In this document: positions 1 through 10,535 of the stretch, piece after piece | How positions within the stretch are numbered: the first letter of the stretch is position 1 | How the letters are laid out: every line of letters begins with the position of its first letter | DNA from: Bactrocera neohumeralis | Lineage: Eukaryota > Arthropoda > Insecta > Diptera > Tephritidae | Direction of reading: 5' to 3' | Assembly (NCBI RefSeq): GCF_024586455.1 | Contig: NC_065920.1 | Location: forward strand, 71,704,821-71,768,820 | Length of the DNA stretch: 64,000 bases | Made by a program: the position numbers and the translations under genes | The notes under the pieces: generated by a model | Seen by the model: the letters and a program-made list of their open reading frames with translations, nothing else | Told to the model about the DNA's origin: nothing | Database searches by the model: none

Positions 1-340
1 GTAATGCACTGACCAAAAATTTCTTTTTATTTACTGGCAAAGACACCACTTAAGCGGTTTAAGCCGAGCGAGTTGAAGTTTCCTTCATTTAATTGTTTGT
101 TTCGTTGGCTGCACGGCATATAGCGCCATCTTTTTGAAATAAAAAATCGTCTACATCGACATGCTCCCATTTTTCCATTGGCTCACCAATGGCTGGTGGT
201 TTTTCATTACTCCTAATACGACAATTTTGTATATCAACGTGCCCATTCAACCAAAAGTGAGCCTCATCAAAAAACGAAAATTTCGAGTGAAAAGTGGGAT
301 CGGTGGTCATCTCGCTTTGGGACCATTCACCCCACATGTT
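1..340 (-). pseudogene. Tc1/mariner-type transposase fragment (family shared with 59040-60005)
   Basis: Minus-strand translation gives a broken DDE/D transposase. DEAHFWLNGHVDIQNCRIRS holds the first catalytic Asp of the family signature (usually FSDEAHFWLNG). Further on, DDFLFQKDGAICRAANET matches the second-Asp motif (usually WFQQDGATCHTANET). The stretch between the two motifs is much shorter than in an intact protein, so an internal deletion is present. The reading frame then degrades (stop, then NFNSLGL...) and the window edge cuts off the C-terminus. An intact enzyme would cut and paste its own element in the nucleus; this copy cannot. The family call rests on these two motifs. The element ends are not visible. 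Confidence 0.8.
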
Positions 341-345
341 TCGAA

Positions 346-767
346 GTATGTATGTTCATTATGAAATGGCAAACCACACTTAGTATTAATCAAGTAACAG
401 CTAACAAAAAGACCAACTCCGAAAAAATGATTATAAAAAATATCTGCCGAAATTTTGTCTGGGATATTAAGATTTAATGTACGGCGATAGGCTTACTGAA
501 CTCTCTGCTTTCTAGAAGATTATTATATATGAAATTTAGTTGAAACAAAATCGAGCTTATAAGTAATATATATACACAACTAAAAATATGCGCCAAAAGA
601 GTTTAAAAAACATTTTGCTGCCCCTGCTTCTTGTTGTGCGCTGAAATATACTCACCGTGTCCAGCGTTCATTACAATCGATTTGTAAACTATGAGGCTCT
701 CTACAAATCGTACTTAATTTTATTTTCTTATTTTCAGTGACAAAAGCCGCGATGCCAAACGCGGAGT
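346..767. other. Unassigned AT-rich stretch
   Basis: I see no coding homology or clear repeat here. It lies between the transposase fragment and a repeat-motif region and may include further decayed transposon sequence. Confidence 0.5.
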
Positions 768-1985
768 AGGTCAGAGGATCGACTCACTACCCACCTCATG
801 CATGACCTCCAGCCTTCATACGGTAAAGACTGAAATGCCTCCCAGAGGATCGGCTCACTGCGAAACATTCATTCCTTGCCACCGCCATGTCACTGCCGCT
901 CCCCGACTTCGTTGAATAATTTGCTTACGATAACTCTTTCGCCATGCAAAGCCCCGGACCACAGGAAACTATGTTGGCGACCGCAATGTTAAGGGTTGAG
1001 TCGGTCAGAGGATTAACTCACTACCAATCTCACTCTTAACAGACCGCATTCAGGGTACCAAAACGTGCCAGAGGACCGACTCACTGCTGAGTCTGTTGCC
1101 GGGACTGGACGCTGTCGCAGTCCTGTGCTGCTAACCCTTTTTTACTGTTGTGTATAAATGCTTGGTGTGTTTTTATCTGCATGGCTTGTTTCTACTCCTT
1201 CTTGTGTTGCTAGAAGTAGTGTGGTTTTCCCGCCTCAAATCTCATACTAGTCAACAAAAAATCTCTAGGCTATATCCCCCTCGCGGATGCTGACTGTGTA
1301 AAGAACGTTGCTGCTGCCAATGTCACGGCTTCGCATCTATTTCTAGTAGCAGTTCTTGGTTATGCGAGCAGACGACATCCAGCTAAGACAGATATAAATA
1401 TCTATCTTCCTCTTCTTGCTAAAATGCTTTGCTAACGCCTCTCAAGTAGGGAATATTCTGTCATTGCTATGTCCCGTACCGGTCTTATAGTCCATGAAGG
1501 CTCAAACTTAGATATCGTTTAAAACGTCAACACTACGGAAGAAGAAGCTTCCGTACACTCTCCAAAGATGCCAAAGGTTCTATGTCGGTACAGTCCTTGA
1601 AGACTTAGGTTTACATATAGTTGAAAGCGTCACCACTACGGAAGAAGAAGATTTACGATATTTTCCGGGGGATGTCTTGTCGGCGAAAAAAGCTAGACTT
1701 AGCACAAAACCTTTAAGGAGGCAGAAGCAACCTAAATGGCGGCGATGAAAATCCATGAAAGACTTAGTTCGTAGTCCAACCGGACAAAGGAGTAGTAAGA
1801 AATGTTGTCTTGGGCTACCTCAAAAATAGAGGAAGACCGAGCGTACTTGCGTTGCGGCCGTAATTCACATCTATGGTTACGAGATTTGCAAACCAGATCG
1901 AGAAAAGAGTTGCAGCCAAAAGCAGTTGCCTGCTGGAAGTGGAACAGCGCAACCGGCCATACGACCTACAAACCGCTTTGGTAGT
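768..1985 (+). repeat. Probable decayed retroelement leader/ORF1 region with four SAGAGGAYYRACTCACT motifs
   Basis: This segment is distinctly less AT-rich than its flanks. A motif close to CAGAGGATCGACTCACT recurs four times (about 770, 843, 1005 and 1068). Downstream, a ~65-bp passage is repeated imperfectly: both copies contain CACTACGGAAGAAGAAG (about 1534 and 1633) and follow GTCC(A/T)TGAAG. The 60-codon reading frame from 1802 is basic, but I recognise no domain in it. GC-richer blocks with repeated short motifs and basic proteins suit the 5' region or ORF1 of a non-LTR element such as the LOA-like family found elsewhere in this window. That is inference; no zinc-knuckle motif is visible. 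Confidence 0.35.
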
Positions 1986-1989
1986 TACA

Positions 1990-3334
1990 CACACACATGC
2001 TAATTGAGATCAAATTTCACACGAAAATAAAAATAATGCACCGATTTTAGAAAAATTAATCGAAAAATTATGAATCGGTTTGAGCGCACAGTTTAAAAAA
2101 CCAGTATATTTGTAATGTATTGGAAATATTTATAAGTCAACTATTAAAATAAATCTTCAAATATTTATTAAATATTTATTTTATTAATAAAATAAATTAA
2201 TATTAATATTTATGACAAGGTTTACTATGTAGTATATACAGATCTTGAACACGGTCACACTTTTGTCTTTCCTTTATAAAAATGTAAGTACACATATTCC
2301 TCCAAAAAAGCAGCATTGTTATCGATTGATTAAGCACGCCTACTTGACTGCCAAGATGAGTGTTTGCCAACAACATGTCTGCAGACACCTTTGTCAGCCG
2401 AACAATATGTTTTATTTGTTGCCACAAAACTGCTATTAATGTCTATAATGGACAGTAATAAAATGGGCTATAAATAATTTCGTTTTATACTCTTGGCCGA
2501 TGGGAATGAAATGAATAAAAACATGACAGAATAAAAGCGCTGAAATAAAGAAGGAAAAATAAAGGTTAAGTAGCCATTGTTGAATTGATTGGTAGACACA
2601 AGTGACAAGTTGACAGGTACTAAATGAGATGTGCAATACTGGCAGACCAAAATGTAGAACAGTAATGGGAATTATATTTAGAATAAAATATTGCGGACTT
2701 TTTAGCAGAGAAATAAATTAATCAATTCAAGAGAGTTTAGTTTGTGATATTCTTCGAAGGATATTGTATACATGAGCGAGTATTTTACGGATTATTCTGA
2801 ACTTCTAACTTTGCCAATGAGAATATGGAGAGATATGAGAATCGGTTTCAATCCAGCGTTTTTTAAGTCAAAGTTGATCTGGTGTATTTTTAGAATGAAA
2901 TGATTTTTGTATATCGAAAATTTGGTTGTAACAAAGAATTGTATTGATTTGTCAGAAATGTCGCCAAAATATTTTTTTCACACTGAAATTATGTGGGAGG
3001 CTTTTCTGTAATTATTTATGACTTTTTTTTATATTTTATTTCTCACTTTTATTGCTCTTCCGTGATTTTGTTTATGTTTCAGTAATTTATTTTTGTTTAT
3101 CTTAAGCCTATTCACACATTTCGTGCCAGAAGCCTATAAATTTGTGTTGATTATGACCTTGAGCTATTTCTTTATTGCTTAAAGGTTTGTACTAAATGAC
3201 AAGTGCGTTATTTATTGAAAATCTATGAAAATTATGAGACATATGTTATTATCTTAGATCCATACATGGGTAAAGATCTTTATTTAAAAAAAAAATTTCA
3301 TTTTGTACTTGAACGAAAAAAAAATTTGAAATAA
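1990..3334. other. AT-rich stretch without recognisable genes
   Basis: The notable item is a 33-bp passage containing ATGGACAGTAATAAAATGG at 2448-2480, which recurs at 3335-3367, so this segment is flanked by a direct repeat about 890 bp apart. Everything between is low complexity or unrecognised. Confidence 0.55.
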
Positions 3335-3730
3335 AATGGACAGTAATAAAATGGCCTAAAAATAATTAAATTTTTTGAGATAAAAAAATGTTTGAAAAAA
3401 AGAAATTTAAATAAAAAAAATGGCCTAAAAAATTAAAAAAACAATTCTTAACAAATTTGAAATAAAATTTTTTTTGAACAAATTTTTTGGAAAATTTTGA
3501 AATAATTGAAATAAACATGGCCTAAAAAATAATTAAATTGTTTGAGATAAAAAAATTTTTGAAAAAAAAAAAATTTTGAAAAAAAAACATTTTGAAATAA
3601 AAAATTTTTGAAATAAAAATATGGCCCAAAAATAATACAAAAAAATTTTTTAAATAAATTTAAAATTAAAAATTTTTGAAATAGAAAATTTTTAAATAAA
3701 TTTTTTGAAATAAATTTTTTTTGCATATTT
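3335..3730. repeat. AT-rich minisatellite with ATGGCCTAAAAA core
   Basis: The core ATGGCCTAAAAA(A)TAATT recurs near 3352, 3419, 3516 and 3621, separated by runs of GAAATAAAAAATTTTTGAAA-like sequence, giving an irregular period of about 70-105 bp. The first core overlaps the second copy of the 33-bp direct repeat also present at 2448. Open reading frames across it are compositional artefacts rich in Phe and Lys. Confidence 0.7.
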
Positions 3731-4759
3731 TTTTTTATTAGAAAAAAAATCTGAGAACAAAACCAGATACATATGCAACAGTCATCAACTCACATAAATA
3801 ATATTTGTCTAAATAAATTATAAAAATAACCAAAAGCTGCTTCACCCTAAATAAAAAATCATCAATATTCATAAATTTTCTGACAAACTCATTAGTAATT
3901 TATTTATAGCAAGCTCAAAGTCTTCTAATTACTTCAGTAAGAAATGAAAACCAACAATATATAAAATATATATGCACTCTCAAATCATATACGCACTCAA
4001 ACAAGTACTCAATTGCCAAAATTTGTCTGAAAATTTACTTTATTGAATTTTGCAGCTCACAAGTTACTTTCCACTCGTTCAACTGCTGCATTTTAAATTT
4101 ATGATTTCTTCACCTTTCACCGATACTTTCTTACATACGCATCACTCATATTCTCACGAGCTGCTTCCGGGTGTTAGTACCTTTATTTTTGCCACGTGCA
4201 GCAGTCCTGTCTTCTTAAACCGCTTGCTCGCAGCATTGACACCTGAGGCTACATGTGAAATTTCTTGAGTGAGTACATAAATAAATAAGCATGCTTAGTT
4301 GATTAGGAACTTGTGCAAATTATTTCTTTGAAAGTTTTTAACTTCTTATAAATGCACACATACATATGTACATGCATGATTTGTGATCTACTTGAATGTT
4401 GCGTATACGCCATGGTGGTAGATCGACTAGAAGCATGTTAATGAGGAAGGATGTTAAATATTCACTTTTAGGTACATTTAATGTTGCTAAAATCAATGTA
4501 ATTAATTTTCATGAACTTTACACTTGAGTTCGCGCAAATATTTTTGCTTGAAAGAGCAAATTGCATATAACATAAAATTGCTTATGAAAAAACGTGATAA
4601 AAATAGAAAAAAATTTCACAACAGTCAAATCGAAAATATCTAATACTCATAACGAAAACTGAAGAAAATATGTAGAAATTGAATGTTTAAAGATAAGCTT
4701 AAAGAGCTGCTCAAATTTTGGTAGAGAATTCTTATAATTAAAAGAAATATATGTTTAGC
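3731..4759. other. Unassigned AT-rich stretch
   Basis: No recognisable gene or repeat. The 72-codon frame at 4050-4268 (plus) has no familiar motif and is most likely chance. Confidence 0.5.
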
Positions 4760-5265
4760 GACGATATTGATATCAAATTTGGACAAGGATGCACAGAAAA
4801 TGGGTCTGGTAGTGAAAAAAACGAAAATATCTCCTGTCATCAAACAAACAGTCGTCGCACTCGCGACTAACGTCACTGTTGAAAACTGAAGAAAATTTCG
4901 TCTATTTAGGAACCAGCATTAACACCACTAAAATGTGAAATCCAACGCAGGATTGCTTAACAGATAAATTGAAGTTCTCTCGACAAACAAAACCAAACTC
5001 TATAAGTCATCAAAATTCCCGTCCTGCTAATTTTGATGACAGCAATTGTTTAGAGGTCCTTTAATTGGCCATATTCGATGAAACGATGAGCCGTAAAAAT
5101 TGACATAGTTCAAATTAAAGACAGCGGCTACGCTGGCTATCATGTTCCGGATGGATGAAAACACTCTTTTATTCGACGCAGTACCCGCCGGGGAAACAGA
5201 GGAAGAGGAAGACCTCCTCCGTTGGAGACAAAAAGGACAATATTTCATTGTTGTTAACTCGATAA
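4760..5265 (+). pseudogene. RTE-like non-LTR retrotransposon, C-terminal reverse transcriptase fragment
   Basis: Pieces of the C-terminal half of an endonuclease-reverse transcriptase appear in several frames on the plus strand. In order: LDKDAQKMGLVVKKTKISP (usual '...GLKIN..KTK' region), VTVENF..VYLGTSINTT, EIQRRIA, IPVLL, then MFRMDENT and a run resembling the R-R-G-R-P-(R/P) tail at about 5180-5225. Order and spacing fit insect RTE-like elements, often mis-annotated as 'craniofacial development protein 2-like'. Frameshifts and stops separate almost every block, and the endonuclease and YxDD segments are absent. It is one of five fragments of this family in the window. Confidence 0.75.
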
Positions 5266-5312
5266 TCGCTTTTATTACAATCCTTTCAGACAAAGCAAAT
5301 ATTTCATTCTGA

Positions 5313-5920
5313 GAAAGCTTTTATTCCAGGAAAAATTTCGCGACACCATATTTACATACAGATGTTTTAAGAGAGCTTTCGCCATATGAAATTATTCTAG
5401 TCTCATCTTTTATTTTAGGAGATAGTTAAGCTAATTTAAGCTTTCATTTCAGGAAAGCTTCTTGTGAAAGCTTATTTATCTACAGAAGTTTTGGAACTAA
5501 AATATCAAGATAACTTTCATATAAATATTCCTTTTAGGCAAGTTTTTATTCCAGGAAAAATTTTCGTGACAGCTTAAAAGTTTTAAAAGGGCTTTCGCCA
5601 TGTGAAGGGATTCTAATCTCATATTTTATACTATTAGAGCTATTAGATGCTTAAGCCAATTTCAGCTTTCATTTCAGATAAGCTTTTTGTGAAAGCTCAT
5701 TTATCTACACAAGTTTTGGAACTTAAATATTAAGAGAGCTTTCATATATTCATTATCATTGCAGGATTGCAGGAAAACTCCTTATGAAAGCTTATCTATC
5801 TATTTGCACAAGTTTTTGAACTTAAATATTAAGATAGATTTCACATATTCATTATAGGAAAGCTTTTATTCCAGGAGCACCTCTTTTGACAGCTTATTTA
5901 CCTACGTAAGTTTTGATTAC
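5313..5920. repeat. Degenerate tandem array with GAAAGCTTTTATTCCAGGA units
   Basis: The landmark AAGCTTTTATTCCAGGA (or AAGTTTTTATTCCAGGA) occurs at about 5313, 5539 and 5859. Between landmarks the same sub-blocks recur in order: GAGAGCTTTCGCCAT, TTCAGCTTTCATTTCAG, TTGTGAAAGCTTATTTATC, AAGTTTTGGAACT and a TTTCATATATTCATT tail. The first full unit is about 226 bp; a later stretch holds an extra half unit. AAGCTT sites are strongly over-represented because of the array. No coding capacity is visible. Confidence 0.8.
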
Positions 5921-7017
5921 TTTCTTTTAATAGCTAAGCGTAAATATATCCATATGTATTCCTTATAGAAATACATCTCTCATTTTGCTGGGAATTTATA
6001 TTTAGGAAAGAAAACTAAGCAAGGAAAATGATATGAAATGTAGTAAACATGTTGACATGACACGAAAAATGTATTTATTTAATTTTTTTTTCATTTTATT
6101 TTTCTTTTAATTTTGAGCAGCAGAAATTACTAATAAACAACCTAAGGCTAAAGAGAAATATTCGCCACAAAAAGAGCCAAAAAGTATATAAAACGAAAAT
6201 GAATTTATTTAGATAAATTCTACTGTATTAATAACTTTAGTTTTGCTTAGTACAACCATAATAAATATGAGGCCTAAACCAACTACTAAATTCTAACTTC
6301 CCACTAAATTAGGTAAACAGGCCTATCATGAGGTAATTAAAGGTGTAGAGTGAAAATATACTTCATAAAGGGTTTGCTAATTTTAGAGAGATTTTAGAAA
6401 AGCTAACTAACTAACATACCCGTTTGAGTACATAAATATATCAAAGATTGCAATTAAAATAAAAAGTATTTGTAAATATTATTTCAGCTCTCCCAACAAA
6501 TACTTTTTCGCTTTTTTAATGAGAAAAGTGTTTATTTGCCTGCGCTTTTAGTTTGGAAAACATGTTTGCGCTGGTTTTTAATATTCCAACCCCAGAGGGC
6601 ATTTTATTCCCTACACACTGCTATGTATGCCGTCAAGTATGCTACGAACTAAATAACTAGCAAAATTCAAAATTAACTGGTATGAACGTACAGGCAAAAC
6701 AAAAATAATAAAAGTTGCATATTTTATTTTTGCAAAACCTACTTTTGGGACACTAGTCCTTTTTCATTAATTTTTTTTAATCGCAACTAATTGCAATGAA
6801 GGTGTTTATGTTGATAAAAATCAATAAAAAAAGTGATAGCGCCTACTAATTACTCCACGGAGAACATTTAATTAATATACGGCTCATGAATAGTATGAAC
6901 TTTTTTCCTATTCGTTAGACATTAATTGTAGACTCTATGGACTTATATAAATTACTGAAAAACTGATTATTTTTTACTCTCGCCACAATCGTTCACCTGA
7001 CCATAGGTGACCGCACT
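5921..7017. other. Unassigned AT-rich stretch
   Basis: No coding homology, tandem structure or clear inverted repeat was found by eye. Confidence 0.5.
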
Positions 7018-7019
7018 TA

Positions 7020-7719
7020 AGGGGGTATTCTGGTCTAGAAGCATGAATTTCAGATAATTTTTAAAGTGTCGTAAAAAAAAGGCAACTAATATTTTTACTA
7101 TTCATTTTTTATTAGTTATTTTTTAATTTTAGAAGAGTACAGAAAAAAATTAAAAACTAAAAAAAGTAAAAAATTTCAAAAATTATGAGCTGACGAAATG
7201 GGGGGTCTCTAAAAATTTCCACGTGACCATACCTATGATTTCAAGTTATCTGACCAAAAAAAAAAGATTATTAATCTAGAATAATGTCGCAATGGCCGGA
7301 ACTACGGAAAAGTGAGAAAAATTTTTTCACAAAATGGCGACTGCCTGACTATTCGAATTTTTTAAAAATAATAAAAATAAAAATTTGGGGATGGGGCTAG
7401 TTCCAACCATAGACAAGCCTATAAAGAAGACTCTATAAAAATTTCAAGTAAATCGGTCCAGTATAACCTGAGAAATCGTGGGTATCGTTCCGAAAAAGTC
7501 TGTTTTGAGAAAAACGCGTTTAAAGTTTCGCGTAATGTCTTTTGTTCGATTAGTTCCGGCCGAACCAGTTTGGATGCCGGGTCAGAAAAATGCCTATATC
7601 TCCGAAAATAATTTGAATTATGAAAAATCCTCTTGCACACATATTCTTGAATAGTTAAGCTTTGAAAATATAAGAAAAAAATTTCGATTTTTTTTAATTT
7701 CTAGACCAGAATACCCCCT
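7020..7719. mobile_element. 700-bp inverted-repeat element with TA duplication
   Basis: The ends are inverted copies of AGGGGGTATTCTGGTCTAGA, and both sides are flanked by TA (7018-7019 and 7720-7721), as expected for Tc1/mariner-like insertion at TA. No transposase is encoded; the 73-codon minus-strand frame inside has no known motif. An inner segment (about 7333-7510, GGCGACTGCCTGA through GGTATCGTTCCGAA) reappears as a solitary diverged piece at 30124-30315, showing the family is repetitive. I infer a non-autonomous DNA transposon; the superfamily is not proven. Confidence 0.8.
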
Positions 7720-8020
7720 TATGTCAGCGTTGGGACAAGTGCGCTTTCAAGCATGATTACTCTCTTCAGGAAGCGAAAATTTCTACCCTAACTGCGCAAT
7801 ATCTTATAATGTTAAATAATGGTAGTCACGGTAGATATCCAGTTTCAATCGGCTGTAGGTGGGTAGGTGGGATTTTGGGGTCTCCTTTTTGTGCCAAATA
7901 ATATTGAACAAAAACAACCTGTCAGCTTGATACACTCTCGCGTGATCTGTCAAAAAGAGGCTATTGAAAAAAGTAACTCTCCTTGGATCACCCATTTGGT
8001 GAGAGTACAACGTGGTGCTC

Positions 8021-8652
8021 TTGACAGCTAATTAGAAACGCTCCCATTTTTGTAGGTGGCGTGCGGGGCAGCACGCAGGAAACCACTTCTGACTAAAATT
8101 CGTAGAAACGATACGTACACTTTGCCAACTTTTATTGGTCTAAAACAACAAATCAACGGAAGAATGTCGTTTGAAGCGATATAACAAAAATTAATCATTA
8201 GGTCCAGATGGTTGAAGGTATGTTCGGTGCACCAAAAATATCCCAAATATCGGTGTTCTCTATGATGAAATTAGAACGGCATGGCAAGCTACACCATTGG
8301 TGCGCTGTCAGAGTCTTATAACGTAAATTCGGAATCGATGTGAGGCAATATTAAAGTAAAAGAGTTAAGCAACAAAATACTAACGGAAAGAAAGCAAGTT
8401 TTTGTAATATCATTATTTTTGTTGATAAAATATTTTCGTTTCTAATTAGTTGTTGCACTCAAATCGTTGATTCCAAATGTTTTTGTTAAAAGCTTTATAA
8501 AAAACATTAATTTTAAAAAAAATTTTTACTATTAAAGTTTAAGTTTAACAAAGGTTTCAATAAAGTGAATGAAAATACAGTATAAATACGTGATTAATTG
8601 GAAAATAACATCATTTACTTCAAAATAGGTGTCGTTTCTAATTAGCTGTCAA
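8021..8652. mobile_element. Inverted-repeat element, TTGACAGCTAATTAGAAACG ends
   Basis: A perfect 20-bp sequence, TTGACAGCTAATTAGAAACG, at 8021-8040 is mirrored as its reverse complement at 8633-8652. Similarity continues inward weakly (CTCCCATTTTTGTAG against ACACCTATTTTGAAG). A third partial copy, GTTTCTAATTAGTTGTTG, lies inside near 8439. No clear target-site duplication is visible, so the true ends may lie a few bases either way. No transposase is recognisable. A non-autonomous DNA element is the likeliest reading. Confidence 0.6.
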
Positions 8653-9841
8653 CAGCTGTATATACATATCTCCCAATACAAAACTTGCACAATTTCAATA
8701 AGCGCTAAAAGCCTTCAAACTGTAGTAGTACGATTACATCATTTGTCTTATGTGATATTAAAAGATATATAAATATATAACTATATATCATCAAATAATA
8801 TGCAGATATGTAATGTTATGTTTGGTGAATTAATATTGATTGGAATGGAAAAAAAAATTATGTGAATTGAGGCGTAATTAAAGGGACTGTTATGCCCAAA
8901 AGAGCTGGGCTGGGCTGGGCTTTACTAGCAAGTACTATATAGGAAATGATCATTTTTTTAAGTTTTTTCCCAAATAGTGCGAGCTGCAACAATCACCACT
9001 GTCTACAGACACCATCTCCAAAAATGTGTCCGCAAAGCCGCCAACATCAATATGAAATGTTTTTCATATACAAAGATACATACCTAACAAAGCCTGATAA
9101 TTAAAAAATCGATGCCTTTTTCCTCACTACCAACTCAAATTATTAAATTTAGACACCTTTTAAGTGCACTAAACTGGCACAAGCCCTTAAATATCAATTC
9201 ATTCTTTGTATGTCACTTCACTTCTTCCACTTCCTCCACTTTCTTAACACCATTTGCAGCACATTTGCCGCATTTAAAATTAGTTGCTCTAACGTAGCAC
9301 TGCTAGGTATCATATAATTTGAGTTTCCTGGCATTTTAAATACCCACATTTCATGTACGTTGAGCAGCAGTTAATGAATGCATTAAAACGGATTAGGTTG
9401 CGCATGAGACGCGCTTGCGTGGTTGGCATGGTTACTACCTACGTAGCATGCATAAATTAAAAGTACCAACTTAAATGCTAAGGCTGAAAACATAGTGGGT
9501 TTTGAAAGCAAACAGGAAAAGAATGAGAAAAAAACAAATTGACTTCGGCTGCTCTGAAGCTATAATGCCCATCACAGATGCATTTCTTATAGCATAAAAA
9601 GGTATACAAATATGTTTATATTTCTTTTATCGGTCAGCTATATGCTGTATTAATCTGAGCTGAATATACTTATTCGGAGACGGAGACAGTGCTTTGGACA
9701 AACACATGTGCCAAATTTTATTAGGTCTCACATGAAAATAAATCCGTACAAGTACCTAAAGGTGATCGATTCCGAAATTTGATTTTCTGGACGTTTTGAA
9801 TATTGCAAACTTTTTGGCATATTTAAAATATCACATTTATA
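8653..9841. other. Unassigned stretch
   Basis: A short GCTGGGCTGGGCTGGGCT run (about 8905-8922) is the only local repeat seen. No gene is supported. Confidence 0.5.
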
Positions 9842-9905
9842 TTCTTCTTCTTCAATGACGTAGACATCGCTTACGCGATTATAGCCGTGTTCAGGCTACA
9901 AATAT
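9842..9905 (-). mobile_element. 3' terminal remnant of an RTE-like element
   Basis: The plus strand reads TTCTTCTTCTTCAATGACG, then GACATCGCTTACGCGATTA and ATAGCCGTGTT. This resembles the reverse complement of the 3' end of the RTE-like family whose coding fragments occur elsewhere here; the match is from memory of tephritid sequences. Only the terminal ~60 bp is recognisable, as expected for a severely 5'-truncated or eroded insertion. Confidence 0.5.
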
Positions 9906-10424
9906 AATGAATGGGTGTCTACAAAAACTAACTCCTCCATCACCATGGCGTACTTTGCATTCAATGCAGTTGCTTTTGCGCGCCATTATGTGCTTAGACT
10001 TACTTATGGTTTAGCTAGCGTCTTGTGTACGTTGATGGCATGCATTTTCTAGCGGAAGAGTCTGCGACCACTTATTTACCAATGTCAATAGCAAAGTTGG
10101 AAAAAGTCGTAGTAATCCCTGGTTTAAAGCAGATAGAGCCGTAGGAACAGTTGAGATATTTTAAATTAATTGAATTAAGTTGAAGAAACTACCGAACGAA
10201 CGAAGAAGTCCGAAGAAATTTAGAAGGAATAGTGGTAAGTTCCGCATGGCAGCAGGTGTAAATATTTATTACAAGTTTATGTTATGAAAAAATATGTTGC
10301 AAACAAGGTTTAAAGTATTTTACGATCAAAGCCATAAGCTCAAAATACTCTTCGGCTACTAACATAAGGTTTCAAGACCAGAACATATATTTATAGAACC
10401 TCCATCAATAAATCACCATTGACT
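9906..10424. other. Unassigned stretch between two RTE-like remnants
   Basis: No motif recognised. It may contain decayed retroelement sequence, since RTE-like remnants lie on both sides in opposite orientation. Confidence 0.45.
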
Positions 10425-10535
10425 GATGCCCAGAGCATATTTAAAGTATGGAGGGAACACTTCTCCATCCTGCTGAATGCCAGTGTAAACATAATACCAG
10501 AAAATAGTAAACCCGATTCCCCAAACGATGACCTC
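10425..10535 (+). pseudogene. RTE-like element, linker before the reverse transcriptase
   Basis: Translation reads DAQSIFKVWREHFSILLNAS followed by PENSKPDSPNDDL. This corresponds closely to DAQSILKLWKEHFSKLLNGS ... PEDSKPDSPIDDD in the minus-strand fragment at 40440-40800, so the two are copies of one family. Only about 35 codons survive before the match ends in AT-rich sequence. Confidence 0.75.

Noticed and set aside
3448..3726. 92-codon Phe/Lys-rich minus frame
   Set aside because: It lies within the AT-rich minisatellite and merely translates AAATTTTTGAAA repeats.
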